A DNA stretch of 64,000 bases. Origin: CAVOJY01 sp963696405. Its GTDB lineage: Bacteria > Chloroflexota > Limnocylindria > Limnocylindrales > CSP1-4. Position 1 is the stretch's first letter. Each line of letters begins with the position of its first letter. The stretch spans positions 186,001 to 250,000 of the forward strand of contig CAVOJY010000005.1 in the NCBI GenBank assembly GCA_963696405.1, in the 5' to 3' direction. The position numbers and the translations under genes were made by a program. The notes beneath the pieces were generated by a model. The model made no database searches and was not told the origin of the DNA. It was given only the letters and a program-made list of their open reading frames with translations. Shown piece after piece: positions 50,643 to 59,932 of this stretch.

Positions 50643-51325
50643 TCAGTGGTTTCCTCCGGGGCCGGCCGGGTGGCCGGCGTTGTTCGCAACGTTCACGAGA
50701 GATGGCCGCAGCACGCGGTCGCGGATCCGGTAGCCCTTCTGCAGTTCCCCGATGACGGTCCCGTCGGGGGCGCTGGTCGTTTCTTCGTGGATGACCGCTT
50801 CGTGCTCGCGCGGATCGAAGGGCTTGCCCAGCGCCTCGATGGGCCTCACGCCCTCGGAGTCGAGAAGGGCGCGGAGCTTGGCCTCGATGAGCCCGAGCCC
50901 GTCGATCCATCCGAAGTGGGAAAGCTCTTTCGGCACCGTGGCAAGCGCGCGGTCGTAGTCATCCACGACGTCGAGGAGCTTCACGAGGAGTACCGCGTTG
51001 GCCAGCCCGAGCATCTCCTCGCGCTCACGCTCGGTCCGGCGCTTGTAGTTTGCGAAATCCGCGGCGCTGCGCTGCCAGGCGGCGCGCATGTCGGCGGCGT
51101 CCTGGCGGGCGGCCTCGAGCTCGCCGCGAAGACGCTCAAGGTCGGCCTCGACGCCGGTCGTGGCCCCGCGTCGGCACCCGGCTGCCGCGGTCCTCGCCGC
51201 GTCGGCGCCCGGGCAGCGGCGGCGACGGCCGCGTCGGTGTCGAGGGACGCGATACGTTCCTCCGCGCGCGTTCTCCTGCGGCGCCCCTGGCCGCTGTCGT
51301 GGTGGTCGTCGTGGCGTTCGGTCAT
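50643..51325 (-). CDS. grpE: Nucleotide exchange factor GrpE (one frameshift)
   Basis: Releases ADP from DnaK. The start MTERHDDHHDSGQGRRRR at 51325 overlaps the hrcA stop (ATGA). After a shift near 51180 the main frame reads DLERLRGELEAARQDAADMR, SAADFANYKRRTERERE, DVVDDYDRALATVP, GKPFDPREHEAVIHEETTSA and GTVIGELQKGYRIRDRVLRP, all typical. The gene is flanked by intact hrcA and dnaK in an essential operon, so an assembly indel in the low-complexity N-terminus is likely. Confidence 0.9.
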
Positions 51326-52386
51326 GAGTACAGGTGATCCACCATTTCGTTGATGAGGCCGCTCACGTAGCGGACCGAGCTGATGGCGTGCGGATAGGCC
51401 ATGCGGGTGGGTCCGAGCACGCCGACGACGCCGACCGCGCGGCCGGGCCTGCCGTACGGTGCAAGGACGAGCGAGACGTCCTGCATCTCGAGCGCCTCGT
51501 TCTCCGAGCCGATGAAGACCTGGACGTCGCCCGACACCGTCACGCGATGAACGAGCCGGCCGAGGTAGTCCCGGTCCTGGAGAAGAACGAAGACCCGCCG
51601 GAGCTTCTCGCTCTGCGAGAACTCCGGTGCGGCCATCACGTTGAGCAGGCCCTCGCTGAAGACGTCCTCGACCGCGGCCGAGTCGAACTCCCGCATGACG
51701 GCGAGCGCACGCTCGGCGGCCGAGCGGACCAGGCGGTCCTCCGGGCTGGTGCCGGTCAGGTGCTCCAGCGCCGTCTCGATCGTCTCCGCTGTGCCACCGG
51801 CTACCAGGGCGCTCAGCCGGGTGGCGACCCGCTCCATCTCCTCCGCGGTGAACGGCTGCTCGAGCCCCAGCAGGCAGTGCTTGACGGTGCTCTCCGACAG
51901 CACCAGGACGAGCCCGGCGGTACGCTCGCCGGCCGGCACGAGATCGAGATGCCGGAGACGCGTGGCCGTGGCCTTCGCAGGCGTGGCAAGCCCGGCCTCC
52001 TGGGTGACCGAGGCGAGGGTCGCGGCCGCCAGGCGGAACCACTGCTCGGTCGCGTACTCGACCTGGCCGAACTGGTGCCGGATCATGAGCTGCTCCACCG
52101 GGGCGAGGCTGACGCTGCCGGTGATCGACTCGACGAGAAGCCGATAGCCGGCGTCGGTGGGGACCCGCCCGGCGCTCGTGTGGGGGTGCGAGAGGAAGCC
52201 GGCGCGCTCAAGATCCGCCATGATGTTGCGCACCGTGGCCGAGGACACGCCGAGCTGGTAGCGCTCGACGAGCACCTGGCTGCCCACCGGCTGGGCGGTG
52301 GTCACGTATTCCTCGATGATCGTCCGCAGGATGGCCTGCGCCCGTTGGTCGAGCGGGCCCGCGGGGCGATCGCGCCGACGTGCCAC
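51322..52386 (-). CDS. hrcA: Heat-inducible transcription repressor HrcA
   Basis: 354-residue repressor that binds CIRCE and needs GroE for folding in known cases. The N-terminal winged helix has LRTIIEEYVTTAQPVGSQVL, SSATVRNIMADLERAGFL and HPHTSAGRVPTDAGYR. The GAF-like core and VGVLGPTRMAYPHAISSVRY follow. The GTG start lies after GGAGAAC. It is first in the operon and carries a perfect CIRCE 66 nt upstream, so autoregulation is expected. Confidence 0.96.
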   Translation of the reverse strand: MARRRDRPAGPLDQRAQAILRTIIEEYVTTAQPVGSQVLVERYQLGVSSATVRNIMADLERAGFLSHPHTSAGRVPTDAGYRLLVESITGSVSLAPVEQLMIRHQFGQVEYATEQWFRLAAATLASVTQEAGLATPAKATATRLRHLDLVPAGERTAGLVLVLSESTVKHCLLGLEQPFTAEEMERVATRLSALVAGGTAETIETALEHLTGTSPEDRLVRSAAERALAVMREFDSAAVEDVFSEGLLNVMAAPEFSQSEKLRRVFVLLQDRDYLGRLVHRVTVSGDVQVFIGSENEALEMQDVSLVLAPYGRPGRAVGVVGVLGPTRMAYPHAISSVRYVSGLINEMVDHLYS

Positions 52387-52452
52387 GTCGATGTTCTCCG
52401 TTTCTCATTCGGAACCGGGGCCGATGGTGTCAAGCCCGGCGGTTCGTCGTGG

Positions 52453-52479
52453 TTAGCACTCTCCCTAGACGAGTGCTAA
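52453..52479. promoter_or_regulatory. CIRCE operator
   Basis: Perfect TTAGCACTC-N9-GAGTGCTAA inverted repeat, the HrcA-binding site. It starts seven bases after the -10 hexamer on the minus strand and so covers the transcription start. Confidence 0.97.
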
Positions 52480-52486
52480 CGGCGGG

Positions 52487-52516
52487 ATGGTAGCAGTCCG
52501 GGACCTCGAGTGTCAA
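52487..52516 (-). promoter_or_regulatory. Housekeeping-type promoter of the hrcA-grpE-dnaK operon
   Basis: On the minus strand TTGACA (52516-52511), an 18-nt spacer and TACCAT (52492-52487) stand directly ahead of CIRCE. This is the clearest sigma-70-type promoter in the window. Confidence 0.75.
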
Positions 52517-52646
52517 TGACCAAGACCCGTCGTGGCCGCGTTCGGTCGTGCGGCGTCACGGACGGGGAGATCCTTTGAATCGGCCCCGTGCGCTGGTACG
52601 CTGACCGTGCGCCGGGCTCCTGCGCGGCGGACGAGGGAGGCGAGGG

Positions 52647-54028
52647 ATGCAGCCGACAGGTTCGCCCACAGGTTTCCAGGTGCCACCCGGCTGGAGCCCG
52701 CCCGGGGTGCCCCGGCCCGAGGGGTCGTGGCGGTCGCCGGGCTACCGGGCAGCGGGTACGCGCGCGCAGTTCACGATCTTCCTCCTGGTGGTCTCGGCGA
52801 TCGTCGCGGCGGCCACCGCGGTCGTCGCGGGGATTCTCGTGGTCCAGCTGAACGACTTCCGGGGCGGCTCGGTGAGTGGCCGGGAGGTCTCACAGGCAGG
52901 CGACGTTCTCGATGCCGCGTACGGGCTGGGGGCTCTGCTCGTCCTGCCAACCGCCTTTGCGTTCCTGGCCTGGCTCAGCCGGGCGGTCGACAATGCCCCG
53001 CCGCTCGGCGCGGGCACGCCGGAGACGTCGCCGGCGGCGTCCATCGGGTGGTGGTTCGTACCGTTCGCCAACCTCGTCATGCCGTACCGGATCGTTCGCG
53101 ACCTGCTCGATCGACTCGCGGTCCCGTGGCTCCAGCCGGGTCGCGTCGCCGTCCTCTCGTGGTGGCTCGCCTTCCTGGTCGGATACCTTCTGCTAGGGAT
53201 GGGGATGGCCGCCCTGCGCCTCCGGGCCGCCACGCTTGAGGCGGCCGTCAACCAGTGGCTGGCAGCCGGCGTGCTCGCGGCGCTCGGCAGCATCCTCCTC
53301 GTGTCCTCCGCGGTCGAGGGCATACGCATCGTGCGCGAGATCCAGAAGCGCGCCGAGTTCCGCGAGGCGTACCTCGGCCGTGGCGCCCCCGGTCCCTGGG
53401 CACAGGCGGGCATGCCCGGCGCGTATGGGGCTCCTGCCTCGGCGCCCTACCCGGCCCCGGCCGGCCCCCGCCGTTCACACCCCCGTTCGCGGTTGCACCG
53501 CCGGCGGCCTCATCGGTGGCCGGGTTCTGCCCGCGTTGTGGCATCCGGAGGGCAACCCCCGACCGATACTGTGCTGCCTGCGGCTACGATTTCGCCCTCG
53601 TCGGCGGGCTCACCGCACCGCCGCCCGGCCCTGCCGCACCGTCCGTACCCGTGGTTGCACCGGTGCCGGTGCCCGAGCCCGCGCCCGTCCCCGCCCCCGC
53701 GGAGTCATCCGCGCCCGAGCCCCCGGTCGCCACGCCCGTGGCTGCCGCGCCCCCGGCTCCCCAGCCGCCCGCCGACCTGTCGCCCGCCGAGCTGGTCGCG
53801 TGGAGCGGCCGGCGCATCTTCGAGCTGGATGCTCTCCTCGACCGGCTCTATGAGCAGGGCAAGAGCCCGCTGGACGCGGACAACGAACTCACCGCGATCG
53901 GCAAGCGCCTGCATGCGGCCGGCGGCGAGAACCTCATGCGAGAGGCGCTGGTGCAGGCGCAGTCATACGGGATGCGCGGGCGGTACGTGGAGCGCCACTG
54001 GACCGGCATCGGCTCCTGGATGGGTTGA
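52647..54028 (+). CDS. DUF4328-like membrane protein with zinc ribbon (one frameshift)
   Basis: From the ATG after GGGAGGCGAGGG. A Pro-rich N-terminus is followed by four helices: FTIFLLVVSAIVAAATAVVA, AYGLGALLVLPTAFAFLAWL, LSWWLAFLVGYLLLGMGMAA and WLAAGVLAALGSILLVSSA. NAPPLGAGTPETSPAASIGW and WWFVPFANLVMPYRIVRDL are DUF4328-like. One indel near 53465 shifts to a frame with a zinc ribbon (FCPRCGIRRATPDRYCAACG), a long Pro/Ala/Val linker and a helical tail (DLSPAELVAWSGRRIFELDA, RYVERHWTGIGSWMG). The function is unknown; about 460 residues if joined. Confidence 0.72.
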
Positions 54029-54044
54029 GCGTCCCGCGGCTCGC

Positions 54045-55748
54045 TCAGCTGCCGAGCCGGTCGAGGACGTTGGCGGTGATCCGCTGCGCCCGCGGGTCGA
54101 CCGGCGTGGGCTCGCCTCGCCAGCCCGGGTTGTTCCAGCCGTCGAGTCCCCAGCTCCACTGCATCGTGCCGGCCGAGAACACGGTCGCGCCCGATGGCGC
54201 CGTGTAGATGGTGGCGTTGGCGACCGCCGGCCATGGCTCGCTGGCCGACGGCACCGACTCGAAATGCGGCTGGACGGGCGAGACTGCGAGGATCTCGGTT
54301 CCCGCAGGGTGCAGGTGTGACTCAGGGAAGTACCGGTCGTACTCCTGCCCGACGAGCTTCGGGATCGCGTCACCGGCCCGCATGCCGGTGCCCACGTAGA
54401 TCCAATGGCTCGGCGCCGAGCAGACGAAGTCCGCGGATGCCTCGACCACGTGCCCGTACATCTGGCCCATCAGCAGGCTCTCGGGCCGCGCGTTCGGCTC
54501 CTCTCGCCACTGGTTCGTGACCCGCGAGCTGTCAACCCCCACCATGGGGTCGATGCGCGGGTCCCGGTAGCAGACGACCGTCCGCGCCGGGCCGGTCGGG
54601 CCGTCCTCGAGCCGGACGCGCCAGTAGATCTCGTTGCCGCTGAAGAAGGCGAGGTTCGTCCCGGCCGCGAGAGCCTCCTCGAGGGTCGCCCGCATGCCGG
54701 GCGAGACGTACTCCGGGTGGCCGGCGAAGACGATGAGCCGCCGCCCGCGCGTGATGGAGGGGTCCCGCTGCAGGTCTGAATTGGCCGCGTACGCGATGTT
54801 GTACCGCTGGGCCTCCACCCAGCGAACGAAGTTGTTCTCCCAGCGAAGCTCGAGGCCGGCGCCCCGAAAGTCCCGGTAGGGGCGATCGAAGCTCACCATG
54901 ACCGCGCGCGGGTCGCCGGCGCAGGTGGGCGCCCCGCTGCTCCGGATCGTGTAGAGGCTCTTGCCACCCCAGTGGTTGTAGGCCTGGTGGTTCGTCGCGG
55001 CCGACAGGACCAGGATCGGGGCGGCCGGCGCCGGCTCCCGGACCACGAACGTCGCGTACCGGGGTTCGCCGTCCTCGGGCCGCAGGACGGCCAGGTAGAG
55101 GCCGCTCACCCAGTCGTCGGGGATGGGGATGGTGAGCACCGGGGACCAGGGGGCGCGGGTGAGTCCGGTGGTCGGGTCCATCACCGGATCCGGCTGCGGC
55201 GCGAGAGCGACGTCCTTCCATCGCTGCACCATCCGGCCGCCCGCGCCGCCGTACCAGCCCAGCCGGTAGAGGGCGACGTCCATCCTCTGACAGGGGCGGT
55301 CGCCGATGGCGCGGGCGTGCAGCTGGAGCTGGTCGCCGGCTGTGGCCGATGCCTGGCTGAAGTAGCCCTCCACGTCCCCGCGGTTGTTGAACGGCAGCAG
55401 CCAGGCCCCGTCGCCGGGCAGCTGGTTCTCGAGCGCGACCCTGTTCGGGCCGGACGCGAGCGGGGGCAGGCTCGGGCGGGGCGTGGGAGCCGGGGTAGGG
55501 GTCACCGGCGGCGTTCCAGGTGGGCCGGACGCTGGCGACGGGGGCGACGCCACGGGCGTCGGCGCGGAAGGCACGGGGGTGGCGATCGCGCCGCAGGACG
55601 CGCCGATGAGCGCGGCGGCCGCGCCGGCCCCGACGACCAGAAAGCGGCGCCGGGAAAGGCCGAGCGCGCCCGAGTCGAAGGCCGGCGGGGAATCCGGCCG
55701 GGCCGTCGTCTCCCGCGCGGCTCGACCAGATCTCGCCATGGGCTCCAT
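54045..55748 (-). CDS. Tat-exported protein with N,N-dimethylformamidase beta-subunit-like domain
   Basis: 567 residues. A twin-arginine signal (LSRRRFLVVGAGAAAALIGA) is followed by a Cys that may be lipidated and a long Pro/Ser/Thr linker. The body resembles the large subunit of N,N-dimethylformamidase: VALENQLPGDGAWLLPFNNR, GWYGGAGGRMVQRW, LVLSAATNHQAYNHWGGKSL, VSFDRPYRDFRGAGLELRWE, IVFAGHPEYVSPGMRATLEE and MQWSWGLDGWNNPG. Actual substrates of such secreted versions are unknown. It follows hemW by 48 nt on the same strand, though with no functional link to it. Confidence 0.82.
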   Translation of the reverse strand: MEPMARSGRAARETTARPDSPPAFDSGALGLSRRRFLVVGAGAAAALIGASCGAIATPVPSAPTPVASPPSPASGPPGTPPVTPTPAPTPRPSLPPLASGPNRVALENQLPGDGAWLLPFNNRGDVEGYFSQASATAGDQLQLHARAIGDRPCQRMDVALYRLGWYGGAGGRMVQRWKDVALAPQPDPVMDPTTGLTRAPWSPVLTIPIPDDWVSGLYLAVLRPEDGEPRYATFVVREPAPAAPILVLSAATNHQAYNHWGGKSLYTIRSSGAPTCAGDPRAVMVSFDRPYRDFRGAGLELRWENNFVRWVEAQRYNIAYAANSDLQRDPSITRGRRLIVFAGHPEYVSPGMRATLEEALAAGTNLAFFSGNEIYWRVRLEDGPTGPARTVVCYRDPRIDPMVGVDSSRVTNQWREEPNARPESLLMGQMYGHVVEASADFVCSAPSHWIYVGTGMRAGDAIPKLVGQEYDRYFPESHLHPAGTEILAVSPVQPHFESVPSASEPWPAVANATIYTAPSGATVFSAGTMQWSWGLDGWNNPGWRGEPTPVDPRAQRITANVLDRLGS

Positions 55749-55796
55749 TCTAGGGAGGTCACAGGGCCGGGGCGGTCGTCCCGTGGATCGGCGAGG

Positions 55797-57098
55797 TCAG
55801 GCCGACGGAGCCCCGGCGATCGGCAGGCGCATGAAGATCTCGCCCGCCAGCAGACGTCCGCGAAGCGTGAGGCTGACGCGCCCCGCAGGCCCAAGTTCGA
55901 CGAGCCCGTACTCGAGGGCCCAATCCACGGCCTGGGCCACACCGGGGACCGACGCGAGGTCGGCGTCAATGCCGTCGCGCAGCCGGAGGCCGAGCATGGC
56001 CGCCTCCGCCAGGTAGGCGGTCGCGTCGAGGACCTCCTCCCCGCCCGGCGGCAGACGGGGGCGGCGATGGTCGCCCGGCGCGAGCGCTCCGATGTACGCG
56101 TCGAGGCGCGCCGCGTTCCAGCGCCGGCGCGCGCCGCCATCGTGCGCATGGGCGCCCGGCCCGACCGCCTCGTACGGCTCGTGGCGCCAGTACGCGAGGT
56201 TGTGCCGGCTCTCGCGTCCAGGGAGAGCCCAGTTCGAGAGCTCGTACCAGCCAAGGCCGGCGGTCGAGAGTTGCCCGTCGGCCATCCCGTAGCAGGCCGC
56301 CGCGCGATCCTCGTCCTGGCGCGGGCGCGCGCGTTCGCGCCACTCGCGGGCGCCGGGCCGCGTCGGGAGGTGGTCGCCGAGCGGCCCGGTCAACCCCTCC
56401 GCATCGGGGTCGTCGAGCGTCAGCGCGTACGCCGACACGTGCTGGACCCCGAACGCGAGGACCCCATCGAGCGTGCGCTCCCAGGCGGCAAGCGACTGGC
56501 CGGGCACGTCGTAGAGGAGATCCACGCTCACGTTCTGAAACCCGGCCTGCCGTGCCTCGGCGACCGCCTCCACCGCGTCGCCGGGCGCGTGGCGCCGGCC
56601 GAGGGTCCGCAGACCGCCGGCATCCAGGACCTGGACCCCGAGGCTGAGGCGGTTGACGCCGGCTGCGCGGAAACCAGCGAGATCGCCCCGGTCTGCGGGT
56701 CCGGGATTCGCCTCGAGCGTCACCTCCGCGTCGGGGGCCAGGCCGTACCGGGAGCGCGCGTGCTCGACCAGCCGGGCAACGTCCTCGGCCGGCAGGAGAG
56801 ATGGTGTGCCGCCGCCCAGGTAGAGGCTCCCGAGCGGAGGCCGATCCGCGCCGAACCGTCGGTCAAGCGCATCTGCCCGCAGGTCGAGCTCGGCGTGCAG
56901 CGCCTCGAGGAAGGGGACCACGCGCGAGGCCGGGCCACGGGCGGCTCGCCCGGCGAGCACCACGAAGTCGCAGTACGGGCAGAGGCTCAGGCAGAACGGC
57001 ACGTGGACGTAGAGGGCGACCGGGGGGGCGGGCGGCGGGATGACGGCCGAGGCCCGGCGGCTCACGTCACGCCTCCCCACGCCGGTTGGCTGGTCCAT
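55797..57098 (-). CDS. hemW: Radical SAM haem chaperone HemW
   Basis: 433-residue coproporphyrinogen-dehydrogenase-like protein; HemW family members bind haem and probably insert it into targets. The radical SAM cysteines are in YVHVPFCLSLCPYCDF. SLYLGGGTPSLLPAEDVARL, RLSLGVQVLDAGGLRTLGR, FQNVSVDLLYDVPGQSLAAW and HVSAYALTLDD are family hallmarks, and the C-terminal HemN domain is complete. It follows lepA and a CPBP gene; lepA-hemW is a widely conserved pairing. Confidence 0.94.
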   Translation of the reverse strand: MDQPTGVGRRDVSRRASAVIPPPAPPVALYVHVPFCLSLCPYCDFVVLAGRAARGPASRVVPFLEALHAELDLRADALDRRFGADRPPLGSLYLGGGTPSLLPAEDVARLVEHARSRYGLAPDAEVTLEANPGPADRGDLAGFRAAGVNRLSLGVQVLDAGGLRTLGRRHAPGDAVEAVAEARQAGFQNVSVDLLYDVPGQSLAAWERTLDGVLAFGVQHVSAYALTLDDPDAEGLTGPLGDHLPTRPGAREWRERARPRQDEDRAAACYGMADGQLSTAGLGWYELSNWALPGRESRHNLAYWRHEPYEAVGPGAHAHDGGARRRWNAARLDAYIGALAPGDHRRPRLPPGGEEVLDATAYLAEAAMLGLRLRDGIDADLASVPGVAQAVDWALEYGLVELGPAGRVSLTLRGRLLAGEIFMRLPIAGAPSA

Positions 57099-57133
57099 CC
57101 TGCCCCATCTCGCCCCCCGGCCGTTCGGCCCCG

Positions 57134-57829
57134 TCAGTCGGCCGGCCGGGGCACGAGCGCAACGAGCCCCCGTTCGACCACGAGCGCGGTGAACCGCAGC
57201 ACCGCGTGCACGATGAGCGGAGCCACGATCCCGCCGGTCACCAGCACGAGCCAGCCGTTCACGGCCCCGAGCGCGAGCGCGCCGCCCAGCAGCGGCAGCG
57301 TCTCCGCCAGCATCCCGAGGCGCGTGGCAAGCCCGTACGTGAGCAGCTGGATGAGGAAGGCGGCCCAGACGGGAACGCCCATGGCCAGGAGCAGGCCGAA
57401 GAGGATCCCCCGGAAGACGATCTCGTCAACGAGCGCCGCGCCCATGGCGTTCAGCGCCGCCCGGGGCCAGTACCGCAGCGGGATGAGGCCCGGCGGCCAG
57501 CGGTGCCCGTCCAGCCAGGCGAGCCAGAACAGGACCCCGATCCCGAGCCCCGAAACCGCGAGCGCCAGCCCGAGCGTCGGGCCGGCGTCGGATGCCTCCA
57601 CGTCGAGCCCCAGGACCGTCATCCCGCCGGGCAGGATGACGGCGAGCACGACCGAGAGGCCGATCGCCAGGATCGGCCAGGCGGCCCGGACGACGAGGGC
57701 GCCCGTCGTGTCCAGGTCGGGACCCGGGTCGTACTCGGCCGCGCCGAAACGGGCCGCGTCAAAGCGGATGAGGAGGAGCAGCCCCACCACCCCGACCGCG
57801 GCGGCGATGCGCAGCTCGTCGAACGACAC
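57134..57829 (-). CDS. CPBP-family intramembrane protease
   Basis: 231 residues, about seven helices. The ABI/CPBP motif 1 reads ALVDEIVFRGILFG, with D-E in place of the usual E-E before xxxR. Motif 2 is shifted from consensus (LTYGLATRLGML). A late VTGGIVAPLIVHAVLRF supplies the His and fits motif 3. Known members cleave membrane-bound substrates in CAAX processing or bacteriocin immunity. The E-to-D change may alter activity. It lies between lepA (23 nt) and hemW (35 nt). Confidence 0.8.
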   Translation of the reverse strand: MSFDELRIAAAVGVVGLLLLIRFDAARFGAAEYDPGPDLDTTGALVVRAAWPILAIGLSVVLAVILPGGMTVLGLDVEASDAGPTLGLALAVSGLGIGVLFWLAWLDGHRWPPGLIPLRYWPRAALNAMGAALVDEIVFRGILFGLLLAMGVPVWAAFLIQLLTYGLATRLGMLAETLPLLGGALALGAVNGWLVLVTGGIVAPLIVHAVLRFTALVVERGLVALVPRPAD

Positions 57830-57852
57830 CTATGCCTCCACCCGGCGCCCGC

Positions 57853-59685
57853 TCAGGCGCCCTTGTCGGTACGAAGGATCGCCAGGAACGCCTCCTGCGG
57901 GATCTCCACGCTGCCGACCCGCTTCATGCGCTGCTTCCCCTCCTTCTGCTTCTCGAGGAGCTTGCGCTTGCGCGTGATGTCGCCACCGTAGCACTTTGCG
58001 AGGACGTTCTTCCGAAGCGCGGCGATGCTCTCGCGGGCGATGATCGTGCTTCCGACCGCCGCCTGGACGGGCACCTCGAACATCTGGCGCGGGATGAGCT
58101 TGCGGAGGCGATGGACCACCTCGCGTCCGTGGGCCTGGGCCTCGTCGCGGTGGACGATGAGGGTGAGGGCGTCCACCGGCTCGCCGTTCACCAGGATGTC
58201 CACCTTGACCAGGCGACCCTCCCGGTACCCGATCTCCTCGTAGTCCATGCTCGCGTAGCCCTGCGTGCGCGTCTTCAGCTGATCGTAGAAGTCCACGATG
58301 ACCTCGGCGAGCGGAAGCTCGAACTGCATGAGGATGCGCGTGGGATCGAGGTACTCCATCGAGGTGAAGGTCCCGCGGCGGCCCTTCACCAGCTCCATGA
58401 GCGGGCCGATGTACGTGTTCGGCGTGACGATCTTCACGAGCACCCACGGCTCGGCGAGCGACTCGATCTCGGCCGCCGGTGGCAGCTCGGCCGGGTTGTC
58501 GACGCGCACCTCGCCCCGCTCGTGGGTCAGGGTGGCCACGTACTCGACCGACGGCGCCGATGCGATGAGCTCGAGCCCGAACTCCCGCTCCAGCCGCTCC
58601 TGCACGATCTCCATGTGGAGGAGGCCCAGGAAGCCGAGACGGAAGCCGAAGCCCAGCGCCACCGACGTCTCAGGGGTGAAGGAGATCGAGGCGTCGTTCA
58701 GGTGGAGCTTGTCGAGCGCGTCGCGCAGGAGCGGATAGTCGGTGCCGGCCACCGGGTAGATGCCCGCGAAGACGAGCGGTTTGGCGGGCTGGTAGCCCGG
58801 CAGGGCCTCGGCCGCGGGGTGTTCAGCGGTCGTGAGCGTGTCGCCCACCTGGCAGTCGCGCACGCTCTTGAGGCCCGTGGCGATGTACCCCACCTCGCCG
58901 GCGGCGAGCGACGGCACCGGGACGAGCTGTGGCCGGAACACCCCGATTTCGAGCAGCTCGCTCTCCGCACCGGACCCCATGAGCCGGACGACGTCACGAT
59001 CGTGGACCGTGCCCTGCGCGACGCGGACGTACGCGACCACGCCCTTGTAGGCATCGTAATGGGAGTCGAAGATGAGACCCTGGGCGGGGGCGTCCGGGTC
59101 GCCCTGCGGGGGCGGCACGCGCTCCACGATGGCCTGGAGGATCGCATCGATCCCGGTGCCCTCCTTGGCCGATGCGAGGAGCACCTCTTCGCGGGGGATG
59201 GCGAGGACGTTCTCCAGTTCCTCGATGACGACGTCAGGCTGGGCGGACGGCAGATCGATCTTGTTGATGACCGGGACGATCACCAGGTTGTGCCCGAGGG
59301 CGAGGTAGACGTTGGCAAGCGTCTGAGCCTCGATGCCCTGCGTGGCGTCGACCACGAGGATGGCCCCCTCGCAGGCCTGGAGGGCGCGGCTGACCTCGTA
59401 GGTGAAGTCGACGTGGCCGGGGGTGTCGATGAGGTTGAGCGCATACACGTCGCCATCGGCCGCCGCGTACTCGAGCCGTACTGCGCGGGCCTTGATCGTG
59501 ATGCCGTGCTCCCGCTCGAGGTCCATCGAGTCGAGGACCTGGCTCGTCATCTGGCGCGCGTCGATCGTGTGGGTCAGCTCCAGGAAGCGGTCCGCCAGGG
59601 TCGACTTCCCGTGGTCGATGTGCGCGATGATGCAGAAGTTGCGCAGATGACTCTGTCTGATACGACCATGCTCCCCGGAACTCAT
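57853..59685 (-). CDS. lepA: Elongation factor 4 (LepA)
   Basis: 610-residue ribosome-dependent GTPase that affects translocation and 30S biogenesis. G1 is IAHIDHGKSTLADRF, G2 lies around REHGITIKARAVRL, G3 is LIDTPGHVDFTYEVSRALQA and G4 is VPVINKIDLPSAQPD. The LepA-specific C-terminal domain has CYGGDITRKRKLLEKQKEGK. A TATGCT hexamer ends six bases before the ATG and no ribosome site is present, so the message is probably leaderless. It is first in the lepA-CPBP-hemW run. Confidence 0.97.
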   Translation of the reverse strand: MSSGEHGRIRQSHLRNFCIIAHIDHGKSTLADRFLELTHTIDARQMTSQVLDSMDLEREHGITIKARAVRLEYAAADGDVYALNLIDTPGHVDFTYEVSRALQACEGAILVVDATQGIEAQTLANVYLALGHNLVIVPVINKIDLPSAQPDVVIEELENVLAIPREEVLLASAKEGTGIDAILQAIVERVPPPQGDPDAPAQGLIFDSHYDAYKGVVAYVRVAQGTVHDRDVVRLMGSGAESELLEIGVFRPQLVPVPSLAAGEVGYIATGLKSVRDCQVGDTLTTAEHPAAEALPGYQPAKPLVFAGIYPVAGTDYPLLRDALDKLHLNDASISFTPETSVALGFGFRLGFLGLLHMEIVQERLEREFGLELIASAPSVEYVATLTHERGEVRVDNPAELPPAAEIESLAEPWVLVKIVTPNTYIGPLMELVKGRRGTFTSMEYLDPTRILMQFELPLAEVIVDFYDQLKTRTQGYASMDYEEIGYREGRLVKVDILVNGEPVDALTLIVHRDEAQAHGREVVHRLRKLIPRQMFEVPVQAAVGSTIIARESIAALRKNVLAKCYGGDITRKRKLLEKQKEGKQRMKRVGSVEIPQEAFLAILRTDKGA

Positions 59686-59691
59686 GACGCG

Positions 59692-59697
59692 AGCATA
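59692..59697 (-). promoter_or_regulatory. Putative -10 element of lepA
   Basis: TATGCT on the minus strand with six bases (CGCGTC) between it and the ATG. This predicts a leaderless transcript. Confidence 0.45.
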
Positions 59698-59932
59698 GCG
59701 ACGAAGGCGATGGGGTGCGGTCCTTCTGACGCCCTGGTTTCATCCCATCCGCATGATGCAGCCGGCGTCCAGCGGCTGTCTCATGGAGCACGCAACCCTC
59801 CCCGAGACGTGGTCGTGATGGCCAATCCGGTCCGTCAATCGTGCTGGGTGGCCGACCCAATGGGAGTCATCATGGGCCAGAGAACTGGCGTTCGCGACGC
59901 GGGGAACGGTCCCGCCGCATGCCGAGGAGGAA

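Noticed and set aside
57832..59932. A plus-strand open frame of over 600 codons ahead of the P-type ATPase
   Set aside because: It is antisense to lepA, which has full EF4 motifs. Long antisense frames are common in such GC-rich DNA and the composition (Asp/Arg/Gly/His-rich) is not protein-like.
59686..59932. A metal-sensing riboswitch (such as yybP-ykoY) ahead of the P-type ATPase
   Set aside because: I could not match the conserved loop sequences; only generic GC-rich hairpins are seen. A covariance-model search would settle it.
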